Source of the DNA: DAISIL01 sp036822015
GTDB lineage: Bacteria > Bacteroidota > Bacteroidia > Cytophagales > Bernardetiaceae
Assembly: GCA_036822015.1 (NCBI GenBank)
Contig: DAISIL010000082.1
Location: forward strand, 1-9,828
Direction of reading: 5' to 3'
Length of the DNA stretch: 9,828 nt
The notes below the pieces were generated by a model that had not been told where the DNA came from, made no database searches, and was given only the letters and a program-made list of their open reading frames with translations. Of the stretch, positions 1 to 6,482 are shown in pieces (the first letter of the stretch is position 1; every line of letters begins with the position of its first letter). The position numbers and the translations under genes were made by a program.

Positions 1-2
1 AT

Positions 3-125
3 AGAACGTATATCGGAATGATAGAACGCGCTGAAAAAAACATAACGCTAGTCAATATTGAGAAAATTGCAAAAGCCTTCGAAACAAGCGTTGACAATTT
101 ACTAAAGTTTGATAATGGGAAGTAA
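3..125 (+). CDS. Restriction-modification controller protein, helix-turn-helix (C-terminal part only)
   Basis: The window opens inside this gene; only the last 40 residues (from RTYIGMIERAEKN to LLKFDNGK) are visible. The pattern YIGMIERAEKN...NIEKIAKAF..S.DNLL is the second half of a Cro/C1 (XRE) five-helix DNA-binding domain: the end of the recognition helix, then helices 4 and 5. In this family small stand-alone proteins ending just after helix 5 are typical C proteins of type II restriction-modification systems, which delay endonuclease expression after the system enters a new host. The position fits: the stop codon (123-125) overlaps the ATG of the endonuclease gene at 115, giving a C-R operon with likely translational coupling. 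The start codon, promoter and operator (C-box) lie outside the window, so autoregulation is inferred from the family. A general XRE regulator is the alternative, but the neighbourhood makes it unlikely. Confidence 0.85.
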   Translation, partial: RTYIGMIERAEKNITLVNIEKIAKAFETSVDNLLKFDNGK

Positions 126-714
126 CGCAAATCGGCTGAGAAAAAAATGGCAAGATTACAGCGGAAACAATGCGGCACGTGCGGAAAGAAGTTTCCATGA
201 CACATTCACAAGTTTGTTTGAAGAAACTGAATATTCAATAAGATCAAAGCCGAACGAGTTTAGTAAAATTTATTTAGACATTCGTCTTAGTGCCAGAGAA
301 CTTGAAGAGATATACACACCAGAGATCGAAATTACAAGGCACGGTGTATTCCCTGATTACGCCATTACAAATAATGAGACCAACAAAACTATTTACGTTG
401 AGGTCAAAAGACAAGATGGTTGGGTTGAGGGTAAAGCACGTTCAGCAGGTCGGGGAAACGCTCACGAGAGGTCTTGTAAATTTTTTACACCAGGCTTGCA
501 AAAAATTTTAAGAAAAGCAGGTAATCTTGATGAAGGCATACTGCCTTTCTGGACTGTTTTTCAGGGAGATATTACAAGAGACCCTTGCCGAGTAAGAGAA
601 ATTACTTGTTGGTATGATGATTTAGCGGCACATTTTTTCTTTTGGAGGGATACAACGCATCCCGAACCCCTTATTGAGCATTTTCTTGAGCGGATAAAAC
701 CTTTGCTGGATTAA
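115..714 (+). CDS. Type II restriction endonuclease, MunI/EcoRI-like (predicted C^AATTG)
   Basis: A 199-residue protein, close to the roughly 200 residues of MunI. It should cleave unmethylated DNA as a Mg2+-dependent homodimer. The PD-(D/E)xK centre is visible as P80-D81 and E96-V97-K98, a spacing equal to MunI D83/E98/K100 with a constant offset of two. The segment R113-GNAHER119 matches the recognition element shared by EcoRI (GNAIER), RsrI and MunI, which reads the central AATT; R113 falls where MunI R115 would be. From this I infer the target CAATTG. I chose ATG 115 over an in-frame TTG at 109 because it is the stronger codon and gives the family length. The start overlaps the controller gene stop by 11 bases, and no Shine-Dalgarno sequence is visible. 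The 3' end overlaps the convergent methyltransferase gene by 44 bases. Base composition is AT-rich compared with the housekeeping genes. The frame is intact, with no frameshift or lost catalytic residue. Confidence 0.93.
   Translation: MGSNANRLRKKWQDYSGNNAARAERSFHDTFTSLFEETEYSIRSKPNEFSKIYLDIRLSARELEEIYTPEIEITRHGVFPDYAITNNETNKTIYVEVKRQDGWVEGKARSAGRGNAHERSCKFFTPGLQKILRKAGNLDEGILPFWTVFQGDITRDPCRVREITCWYDDLAAHFFFWRDTTHPEPLIEHFLERIKPLLD
671..714. other. 44-bp tail-to-tail overlap of endonuclease and methyltransferase genes
   Basis: The plus-strand endonuclease stop (TAA, 712-714) lies inside the methyltransferase reading frame, and the minus-strand methyltransferase stop (TAA, complement of 671-673) lies inside the endonuclease frame. 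The last 14 or so residues of each protein are coded on opposite strands of the same DNA. There is no room for an intrinsic terminator between them, so the transcripts probably overlap at their 3' ends. Confidence 0.9.
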
Positions 715-1429
715 TTTCATCTTCATACACTTCTCTCACATCAAGACCCCATACATCCCATCCATCGGGTTGGTGTCTTGCAAATAATTCTATTCTATCC
801 TGAGTTGGAAACATTCTTTCAATAGCTTTTAGTACTTCAATGGGCTTTTGACTGTGCTGGCCTCGCGGAACTCGGATGAGTTGCTTTTCATTACGCGAAC
901 CTCTTGGTCTGGGTATTCTACCACGCTTGAAAACTAAACACATCTCACAATAAGAAAGTGTGTATTGGCCCGGGTTATGAACCATTTTATCCCATACAAA
1001 AGCGACAGTTCTAAATTCAAATCCCCATGCTTTGCCCAGTGCAATACCTTGTTCCATGTGTGGGCTTGTTACCCACATAAATAACAAACAGTCATCTTTT
1101 GCAATTTCAGTGATTGGAATTTTCATCAAATCCTTGGTCTTGACTGTCGGATATTGAAAGTTTGCTGCACTAATGAATATATTTTTTTCCCAGTTTTTGT
1201 TCACCTCCTTTTTACCACTCTTATCAAATTGCATTTTACCCCCATAATCCCAGGGTGGATCACAGTAAATTATATCGTATTTCTTTTCAGGCAGATCAGG
1301 GTATAGGCGCGGTAAGTCATTTCTTACAGTTCTTCTTTTTTGTTCAGCATCATAAATCCGATAGCCAGAAATAGCTTTCCGTTTCCCATCGGTCTGAATA
1401 GTATTTCCGAACAAGTCCTTTTGTTTCAT
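671..1429 (-). CDS. Adenine-N6 DNA methyltransferase, MT-A70/M.MunI-like, partner of the endonuclease
   Basis: A 252-residue protein that should transfer a methyl group from S-adenosylmethionine to the adenine N6 of the site cut by the neighbouring endonuclease, protecting the host. The catalytic motif D57-PPW60 lies in YDIIYCDPPWDYGG, the form typical of the MT-A70 family, in which I recall M.MunI being placed as a DNA-modifying relative. Further family features are LLFMWVTSPH in the middle and, near the end, QHSQKP followed by RIELFAR and GWDVWGLDV, which form the cofactor-binding region. No separate target-recognition domain is evident, as expected for this compact type. The start is ATG at 1427-1429, with AT-rich sequence and no Shine-Dalgarno element before it. 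The gene converges on the endonuclease gene, so the two are transcribed independently. The C-terminal tail after GLDV (about 23 residues) lies mostly within the overlap with the endonuclease gene. The frame is intact. Confidence 0.92.
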   Translation of the reverse strand: MKQKDLFGNTIQTDGKRKAISGYRIYDAEQKRRTVRNDLPRLYPDLPEKKYDIIYCDPPWDYGGKMQFDKSGKKEVNKNWEKNIFISAANFQYPTVKTKDLMKIPITEIAKDDCLLFMWVTSPHMEQGIALGKAWGFEFRTVAFVWDKMVHNPGQYTLSYCEMCLVFKRGRIPRPRGSRNEKQLIRVPRGQHSQKPIEVLKAIERMFPTQDRIELFARHQPDGWDVWGLDVREVYEDEINPAKVLSAQENAQ

Positions 1430-1530
1430 GTACTTTTTGTTACGAATTTAATGTACAATTCCTACGTCTGCAAAATTTTTTGTCTTAAAAAAACAAAGAA
1501 GTACAGACGATAAATTGAAGGCTAGTACGC
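1430..1530. other. AT-rich spacer at right edge of the restriction-modification island
   Basis: About 100 bases separate the methyltransferase start from the stop of the next gene (also minus strand). It must hold the methyltransferase promoter, read leftward, but I see no clean TAnnTTTG; the nearest is TACTTCTTTG on the minus strand at 1503-1494. A weak 6-bp inverted repeat, CGTCTG (1465-1470) and CAGACG (1504-1509), flanks the A/T run. The base composition changes from AT-rich to GC-rich just to the right, so this is the probable edge of the acquired segment. I see no direct repeat or integrase that would define a junction. Confidence 0.4.
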
Positions 1531-2025
1531 TCATGGCACCAACCACTGCCAGAATTTCTCCAACGTCTGGAGGCGGGGCTGAAAACGAATCAGGACAAAA
1601 AGCACAGCAAAGGAAAGCATCCGCAGCAGTAACGTCGCATAAAAACGCACCATATAGCGGCGGACTGCCCAGAGCATTGCCCCCAAGCCAAGCCCAACTC
1701 CGAGTAGCTGCATGGCCTGGGCGAAGCCGGGCCAATAAAAACTCCCTGCCAGAAGTGCCGTAGCCGTCCCCATAAGAAAGGAAAGGGGGCGGTTTTCGTG
1801 TTGGGTCAGGGGGTCTTTGTGTAAGTACCAGCCCAGGACAAGATGAAACAACCCCAGCATCAGGAACGGCACACCGATCAAACTGATGCCGCCGCCATAC
1901 CAGTAACGCAACCCGAGGCCAAGTACGACCAGGGCGGTCAGCGAAACCTCGGCGGGCTGCCAGGGAGATAAGCCTTTGGCGTGGGGTAGGCTTGATTGAT
2001 CGAGTATCTCATCCGAAGGGCGCAT
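1531..2025 (-). CDS. Small integral membrane protein, function unknown
   Basis: I do not recognise a named family with confidence. The 164-residue product has a polar N-terminus (MRPSDEILDQ...) and then about five hydrophobic segments, near residues 28-45, 49-70, 83-100, 102-121 and 128-146, so it should sit in the inner membrane. The fourth region, with YWPG followed by a glycine-rich helix, recalls the HWPG-containing helices of GldL-related membrane proteins in Bacteroidota, but this is a loose resemblance. The start was set at ATG 2023-2025. A longer frame from a TTG at 2046 would add seven residues and run into the divergent gene's control region. The gene is divergent from the membrane protein at 2158 and follows the same GC-rich codon use as the rest of the chromosome, unlike the restriction genes to its left. 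It is complete and apparently functional. Confidence 0.7.
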   Translation of the reverse strand: MRPSDEILDQSSLPHAKGLSPWQPAEVSLTALVVLGLGLRYWYGGGISLIGVPFLMLGLFHLVLGWYLHKDPLTQHENRPLSFLMGTATALLAGSFYWPGFAQAMQLLGVGLGLGAMLWAVRRYMVRFYATLLLRMLSFAVLFVLIRFQPRLQTLEKFWQWLVP

Positions 2026-2099
2026 GGCTACAAAACCCCTAGCCAAGCGATAAGGTTTTTAAAATCTTACAGGTTCATGGGGCTTGTGTGGGGCTGTAT

Positions 2100-2129
2100 T
2101 TTGTCTTTTTTCGCAAAAAAACTATCTTG
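2100..2129 (+). promoter_or_regulatory. Candidate Bacteroidota-type promoter for the membrane-protein gene
   Basis: TTTG at 2100-2103 is followed after 19 bases by TATCTTG at 2123-2129, one T short of the TAnnTTTG -7 consensus. The predicted transcript would start near 2136 and give a leader of about 20 bases before ATG 2158. This spacing supports choosing that ATG rather than the longer in-frame alternatives. Confidence 0.45.
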
Positions 2130-2157
2130 TTGGCTCATCAAAAACGCTTGGTTGGTT

Positions 2158-2970
2158 ATGTCTAGTCCAGTTCTTTTGGGTGCGCTCCTCGAGCGTGGGT
2201 ATCGGGTGCGTCCGTCGGCTTATGTAGAGGAGAGCTGGTTGTTGGTGCGTCAGCGGTTGGTTGGTTTTGTGCTCTTTGGGGTGTTGGCTTCGGGGATCAG
2301 CTTGATAGCAGCGGTGTTTTTGGGACTACTTCCGTTCATTGGCGGTTTTGTTGGTCAGGCGGTGACTACGTCTTTGATGGCGGGCTACTTGTACGCCGCT
2401 CGGGTACTTGACCAAAAAAAGCCGTGGGCATTTTCAATTTTTTTTAAGCCTACCGAAAAGTTTGTCCCAATCTTATTTTATACCATGTTCCTCAACCTCC
2501 TAATCGTCCTACCCGTGCTGCTTTTTTTCGTCTTGATTTTTGGGCTAAGCACGGATGCTTTCTTTGATCTGCTGGCATTGGAAAACGCTGCTGCCTACCT
2601 GGATCGCTTGGGTGGACTAGACATCCTGATGGCGGCTTTGTTTTTGATGGGTTTTATGATCTATCTTTTTGTGTCTTATGTACTTGTGCTGCCGTTTATC
2701 GTCTTTGAAGAGGTCTCGTTTTGGCAGGCCATGGAGGCAAGCCGACAGCTAGTCGGTCGGCAGTTTGGGGCGGTGCTATCGCTGCTGCTGCTCTTGCTTT
2801 TGCTAAACCTTGCCGGGGCTTTGTTTTTCTTTGTGGGACTGTTTATCACGATCCCCGTCAGTCAGGTGGCTTATTATTGTTTTTACAAAGACCTCCTCAC
2901 GCAGGCAGCTCCCCACGAACGCTACAGCGGCAAGTTTGGGGAGGATACACCGCTAGATGCTGGTATATAA
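2158..2970 (+). CDS. Multi-pass membrane protein, function unknown
   Basis: The 270-residue product is mostly hydrophobic, with about six membrane segments near residues 33-55, 57-80, 103-130, 155-181, 204-220 and 221-240. The C-terminal half has a recognisable layout: an amphipathic stretch FEEVSFWQAMEASRQLV, then a leucine-rich helix and a glycine-containing helix ending in TIPVSQVAYYCFYKDL. That pattern is shared by several poorly characterised bacterial membrane families of the DUF975/YciC kind, so I assign no function. The reading frame is open upstream to a TTG at 1996, with another ATG at 2077. ATG 2158 was chosen because a promoter-like sequence lies just before it and the upstream extension would overlap the divergent gene. 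The last 30 residues are polar (HERYSGKFGEDTPLDAGI) and probably cytoplasmic. The gene converges on valS, with only 37 bases between the two stops and no clear terminator hairpin. Confidence 0.75.
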   Translation: MSSPVLLGALLERGYRVRPSAYVEESWLLVRQRLVGFVLFGVLASGISLIAAVFLGLLPFIGGFVGQAVTTSLMAGYLYAARVLDQKKPWAFSIFFKPTEKFVPILFYTMFLNLLIVLPVLLFFVLIFGLSTDAFFDLLALENAAAYLDRLGGLDILMAALFLMGFMIYLFVSYVLVLPFIVFEEVSFWQAMEASRQLVGRQFGAVLSLLLLLLLLNLAGALFFFVGLFITIPVSQVAYYCFYKDLLTQAAPHERYSGKFGEDTPLDAGI

Positions 2971-3007
2971 AGACCTAAATCTCCTGGAATTGTGAGACCT
3001 TATACAT

Positions 3008-5653
3008 CTAGCCCAACCGATCTAGGCTTTCTTCGAGGGCTTTGATTTTTGCCCTTGCGTCGGCGGCTTTTTTGCGCTCGGCTTCGATGACAGCCGCTGG
3101 GGCGTTCTGAACAAAGCGTTCGTTGCTCAACTTTTTGTCCACCGACCGAAGAAACCCTCGGGTGTAGTCGAGGTCTTTCTGGAGGGCAGCCCGCTCCTCG
3201 GCTACGTCGATCAGTCCCTCCATAGGCAAGGCACACTCATCCGACTGCACCACAAAACCCACCGACTGGGGCGGCTGTTGCTCCGAGAAGTGCAAACGAC
3301 CGATGCCAGCCAGGCGTTGAATGACGGAGGCAAAAGTTTGGTAGCGGCTCGTATCTATCGTCTTGATGTAGAGATCGAGGGTGTTCTTTTTGGGGATATT
3401 TTTTGTCGTGCGGACGGCACGTATCTGGGAAACGACCTCAAAGATGAAGTCGGCATCCTGGATCAGTGATTGATCCACTGCCGTAGGCGTTTGAGGATAA
3501 GGAGCCACGATGATACAATCTTTTGCGTCGCGCTCACGGATGCTATGCCAGAGTTCCTCTGTGAGGAAAGGCATGAAAGGATGCAAAATTTTGATGAGTT
3601 CTTCAAAAAATACCAACGTTTGGGCGTGTGTATCCGCGTCGATGGGCTGTTGGTAATCGGGCTTAATCATCTCGAGGTACCAGGAGCAGAAATCATCCCA
3701 GATGAGCTTGTAAATCGTCATCAGGGCATCCGAAATGCGATACTGGGCATACTGCTGCTCGAGCTTCTGGAGGGCTTGGGCCAGACGGTTTTGCATCCAG
3801 GCTATCGCGACGGGTTCCCGAGGGCCGCCATCGCTAGGGGCGATCTCCCAACCCTTGACCAGACGTAAGGCATTCCAGATTTTGTTGGAGAAGTTACGCC
3901 CTTGCTCACAGAGCTTTACATCGAAGGGAAGATCATTGCCGGCCGGCGAACTGAACAGCATCCCCACCCGAACGCCATCGGCACCGTAGGTCTGGATGAG
4001 GTCAAGCGGATCGGGGGAGTTGCCCAAAGATTTGGACATCTTGCGTCCTTGTTTGTCGCGGACGATGCCCGTCAGATAGACGTGCTTAAAGGGCAGTTCG
4101 TTTTTGTAGGTGTAGCCGGCCATAATCATCCGAGCCACCCAAAAGAACAAAATTTCGGGAGCCGTTACCAGGGCATCCGTTGGATAAAAGTAGTCCAGTT
4201 CTTCGCTCTCAAAAGTTCCGTTGTCAAAATCTGCAAAGACAGCCATGGGCCAGAGCCAGGACGAAGCCCAGGTATCGAGTACGTCGTCGTCTTGCCGCAA
4301 GTCGGATAAGGTGAGGGCGGAGTTGTTGGTCTTTTGTTGGGCTGCTTGGAGGGCTGCTTCGGGTGTCTCGGCGACGACAAAATCACCTTCGCCTTCTCCA
4401 AAGTAGTAAGCCGGAATGCGATGCCCCCACCAGAGTTGGCGAGAGAGACACCAATCGCGGACGTTTTCCATCCAGTGTCGGTATGTCCCGACGAACTTCT
4501 CGGGATAAAATTTGATGTTGCCGTTCAGGACGTTTTCCAGGGCCGGATCAGCAATTTTTTTCATGTCCAGGAACCACTGCAAGGAGAGGCGCGGCTCAAC
4601 GACGGCATTGGTGCGCTCGGAGCGTCCGACTTTGTTGGTGATGGCTTGGGTTTGGACAAGTTGCCCGGCCGCTCGGAGGTCTTCGACGATATTTTCTCGG
4701 GCCGTGAAGCGGTCTTGTCCCGCATAGGGGCCGCCGTGTTGGTTGAGTGTGCCGTCTTCGTGGAGACAGTCGATGATGGGAAGCTGGTGGCGCATTCCGA
4801 TTTCGTAGTCGTTGGGGTCATGGGCCGGCGTAACCTTGAGGCAGCCTGTCCCGAAGTCTTTTTCGACGTACGTATCGGTGATGATCGGGATGGGACGCTC
4901 CAGAAACGGGACTAGGGCGCGTTTGCCGTGTAGGTGTTGGTAGCGTTCGTCGTCGGGATGAACGGCGATGGCCGTATCGGCGACGATGGTTTCGGGGCGG
5001 GTGGTGGCTATCGTGATCCACTCGTCGGCTGTGCCTTCGATGCGGTAACGAACGGCATAGAGCTTGGCCGGCTCACCGTCTTCGTTGTAGATGACCTCTT
5101 CGTTGGATAGTGCCGTTTTGGCTTCGGGATCCCAGTTAATCATCCTTAGCCCTCGATAAATAAAACCTTTGTTGTAGAGATCAACAAAAACCCGGATGAC
5201 GGATCGGTAGTAGCCTTCGTCCATCGTGAAGCCAGTGCGTTTCCAGTCGCAGGAAGCACCGAGTTTTTTGAGTTGCTCGAGGATGATACCACCGTATTTG
5301 TCTTTCCAGGCGTAGGCGTGTTGGAGGAACTCCTCTCGGCTAAGATCGGATTTTTTGATGCCTTTTTCACGCAACATCTTGACTACCTTTGCCTCCGTAG
5401 CAATGCTGGCGTGATCCGTACCAGGTACCCAGCAGGCTTCCTTGCCCTCCATGCGGGCCTTTCGGATCAGGACATCCTGGATCGTGTTGTTGAGCATATG
5501 CCCCATGTGCAGCACACCGGTTACGTTAGGGGGCGGGATGACGATGGTGTAGGGCGTTTTGTTGGGATTCACCCGAGCAGAAAAAAAATCGTGATTCATC
5601 CAGTGGGCATACCACTTGTCCTCAACGTCGGCGGGCTGGTAGGTCTTTTGCAT
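3008..5653 (-). CDS. valS: Valyl-tRNA synthetase
   Basis: A class I aminoacyl-tRNA synthetase of 881 residues that charges tRNA-Val in the cytoplasm. The HIGH motif appears as HMGH at residues 49-52, preceded by PPPNVTG, which is typical of ValRS. The KMSKS loop is at 538-542 in GRKMSKSLGN. The CP1 editing domain, which removes mischarged Thr, contains TTRPET (217-222) and GTGCLKVTPAHDPND (268-282). GRSERTNAVVEP (343-354) with QWF, and DVLDTWASSWLWP (457-469), are also family hallmarks. The C-terminal 65 or so residues (AEERAALQKDL...ALEESLDRLG) form the helical coiled-coil arm found in bacterial ValRS. Length is normal for the family. It is preceded on the same strand by rplI, with a 104-base gap holding a promoter-like element and a stem-loop. 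No Shine-Dalgarno sequence precedes ATG 5653. Many open frames lie antisense to it; none resembles a protein family. Confidence 0.99.
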   Translation of the reverse strand: MQKTYQPADVEDKWYAHWMNHDFFSARVNPNKTPYTIVIPPPNVTGVLHMGHMLNNTIQDVLIRKARMEGKEACWVPGTDHASIATEAKVVKMLREKGIKKSDLSREEFLQHAYAWKDKYGGIILEQLKKLGASCDWKRTGFTMDEGYYRSVIRVFVDLYNKGFIYRGLRMINWDPEAKTALSNEEVIYNEDGEPAKLYAVRYRIEGTADEWITIATTRPETIVADTAIAVHPDDERYQHLHGKRALVPFLERPIPIITDTYVEKDFGTGCLKVTPAHDPNDYEIGMRHQLPIIDCLHEDGTLNQHGGPYAGQDRFTARENIVEDLRAAGQLVQTQAITNKVGRSERTNAVVEPRLSLQWFLDMKKIADPALENVLNGNIKFYPEKFVGTYRHWMENVRDWCLSRQLWWGHRIPAYYFGEGEGDFVVAETPEAALQAAQQKTNNSALTLSDLRQDDDVLDTWASSWLWPMAVFADFDNGTFESEELDYFYPTDALVTAPEILFFWVARMIMAGYTYKNELPFKHVYLTGIVRDKQGRKMSKSLGNSPDPLDLIQTYGADGVRVGMLFSSPAGNDLPFDVKLCEQGRNFSNKIWNALRLVKGWEIAPSDGGPREPVAIAWMQNRLAQALQKLEQQYAQYRISDALMTIYKLIWDDFCSWYLEMIKPDYQQPIDADTHAQTLVFFEELIKILHPFMPFLTEELWHSIRERDAKDCIIVAPYPQTPTAVDQSLIQDADFIFEVVSQIRAVRTTKNIPKKNTLDLYIKTIDTSRYQTFASVIQRLAGIGRLHFSEQQPPQSVGFVVQSDECALPMEGLIDVAEERAALQKDLDYTRGFLRSVDKKLSNERFVQNAPAAVIEAERKKAADARAKIKALEESLDRLG

Positions 5654-5695
5654 AGGTTAAGTCATTGATAAATAATTGCTTAACAACAGCGGAAA

Positions 5696-5728
5696 GCCTA
5701 CCAGCAGTTGTAGATTGCTCTGGTAGGC
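5696..5728 (-). other. 9-bp stem-loop in the predicted valS leader
   Basis: GCCTACCAG (5696-5704) and CTGGTAGGC (5720-5728) form a perfect 9-bp stem with a 15-base loop. In the direction of rplI and valS transcription it is followed by TTTCCGCTG, not a proper U tract, so it is a poor intrinsic terminator. It starts only about 8 bases after the TACCTTTG element at 5743-5736, so it would sit at the extreme 5' end of a valS transcript begun there. It could stabilise that mRNA, attenuate read-through from rplI, or mark the rplI transcript end. Confidence 0.5.
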
Positions 5729-5735
5729 CATTCGG

Positions 5736-5743
5736 CAAAGGTA
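5736..5743 (-). promoter_or_regulatory. Candidate valS promoter -7 element (TACCTTTG)
   Basis: The minus strand reads TACCTTTG, a full match to the Bacteroidota -7 consensus TAnnTTTG and identical to the element before rpsF. The predicted start is near 5730, giving a leader of about 77 bases. No convincing -33 TTG is seen about 20 bases upstream, which falls around the end of rplI, so this may be a secondary promoter that adds to read-through from the ribosomal operon. Confidence 0.45.
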
Positions 5744-5757
5744 TGTGTCTCTGTGAG

Positions 5758-6201
5758 CTATTCTTCGATGACCTCGAGCGTGATCTCGTGCTTGATGTCT
5801 TTGTGTAGCACGATGGTAGCCGTATAGGTGCCGAGCATCTTGATCTCGTCCGTGATTTTGATTTTCTTGCGTTCGATCTCAAAACCCTTTTCGTGGAGGG
5901 CATCGGCGATTTGTAGGGGCGTAACAGAACCAAAGATTTTGCCGCTTTCGCCGGCTTTGGTCTTGATCTGGATCGTTAGCTCCCCCATACGCTCGGCGAT
6001 AGCTTCGGCTTCGGCACGGATTTTGGCGATTTTTTGGCTTTGCTGGCGCAGGGTTTCGGTTACCATTTTTTTGTTGGCCGTCGTTGCCAATATTGCCATC
6101 CCTTTTGGGATCAGGTAGTTGCGGGCATAGCCTGGCTTTACATCCACGATGTCGTGTTGGTAGCCCAGGCGTTCGATGTCTTGTTTGAGAATAATTTCCA
6201 T
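5758..6201 (-). CDS. rplI: 50S ribosomal protein bL9
   Basis: A 147-residue protein, matching the usual length of bL9 (about 150). It opens with the family signature MEIILKQDIERLGYQHDIVDVK followed by PGYARNYLIPKGMA, which forms the N-terminal domain that binds 23S rRNA near the L1 stalk base. The central part (about residues 45-75) is the long exposed helix. GKIFGSVTPLQIADAL starts the C-terminal domain, which reaches towards the neighbouring ribosome and affects frame maintenance. It is the third gene of rpsF-rpsR-rplI, starting 11 bases after the rpsR stop, so co-transcription is very likely. No Shine-Dalgarno sequence precedes it. The gene is intact. Confidence 0.99.
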   Translation of the reverse strand: MEIILKQDIERLGYQHDIVDVKPGYARNYLIPKGMAILATTANKKMVTETLRQQSQKIAKIRAEAEAIAERMGELTIQIKTKAGESGKIFGSVTPLQIADALHEKGFEIERKKIKITDEIKMLGTYTATIVLHKDIKHEITLEVIEE

Positions 6202-6212
6202 GATTGCGTCAG

Positions 6213-6470
6213 TTACTTGTTGAAGTCGGCTGTGTAAGGCAAAAGGGCGATATGCCGGGCCCGCTTGATGGCTTGGGTCAAGCGGCGTTGGTACTTTTGG
6301 CTTGTACCAGTTACGCGCCGGGGCAAGATACGCCCCTGGTCGTCGATGAACTTCATCAAAAAGTCTGGGTCTTTGTAATCAATAAACTTGATACCTGCCC
6401 GACGAAAGCGACAATATTTGTTGCGTGCCTCTTTCTTGATGCTGTGGATGGGTTCGTTTACGAGTGTCAT
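6213..6470 (-). CDS. rpsR: 30S ribosomal protein bS18
   Basis: An 85-residue protein with the bS18 core: KYCRFRRAGIKFIDYKDPDFLMKF, then GRILPRRVTGTSQKYQRRLTQAIKRARHIALLPY. It binds the 30S platform as a heterodimer with bS6, encoded just upstream (12 bases between the rpsF stop and this ATG). It is somewhat longer than the E. coli protein because of a short N-terminal extension, which is usual in Bacteroidota. In this phylum bS18, bS6 and bS21 form the pocket that holds the 16S rRNA 3' tail and hides the anti-Shine-Dalgarno sequence; the absence of Shine-Dalgarno elements at starts in this window fits that. Confidence 0.98.
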   Translation of the reverse strand: MTLVNEPIHSIKKEARNKYCRFRRAGIKFIDYKDPDFLMKFIDDQGRILPRRVTGTSQKYQRRLTQAIKRARHIALLPYTADFNK

Positions 6471-6482
6471 AAGGAACAGGGT

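Noticed and set aside
1465..1509. CGTCTG/CAGACG inverted repeat near the methyltransferase start as a controller binding site
   Set aside because: Six-base arms 33 bases apart do not resemble the closely spaced palindromes (C-boxes) bound by controller proteins.
1448..1763. Short frames on both strands (95 and 82 codons) overlapping the small membrane-protein gene
   Set aside because: They lack family features, and the membrane-protein frame has coherent hydrophobic segments and fits the local codon use better.
1996..2157. 54-codon N-terminal extension of the plus-strand membrane protein from TTG 1996
   Set aside because: It would overlap the divergent gene's start and cover the promoter-like sequence at 2100-2129; ATG 2158 is a better start.
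2971..3007. Possible bidirectional terminator between the membrane-protein gene and valS
   Set aside because: Only weak partial symmetry (TATATAA / TTATAC) and a short direct repeat AGACCT are present; no stem of useful length followed by a T run.
3278..5668. Several plus-strand frames of 60-193 codons and short minus-strand frames inside valS
   Set aside because: All overlap the conserved ValRS coding sequence, show no recognisable domain and have low-complexity shadow composition.
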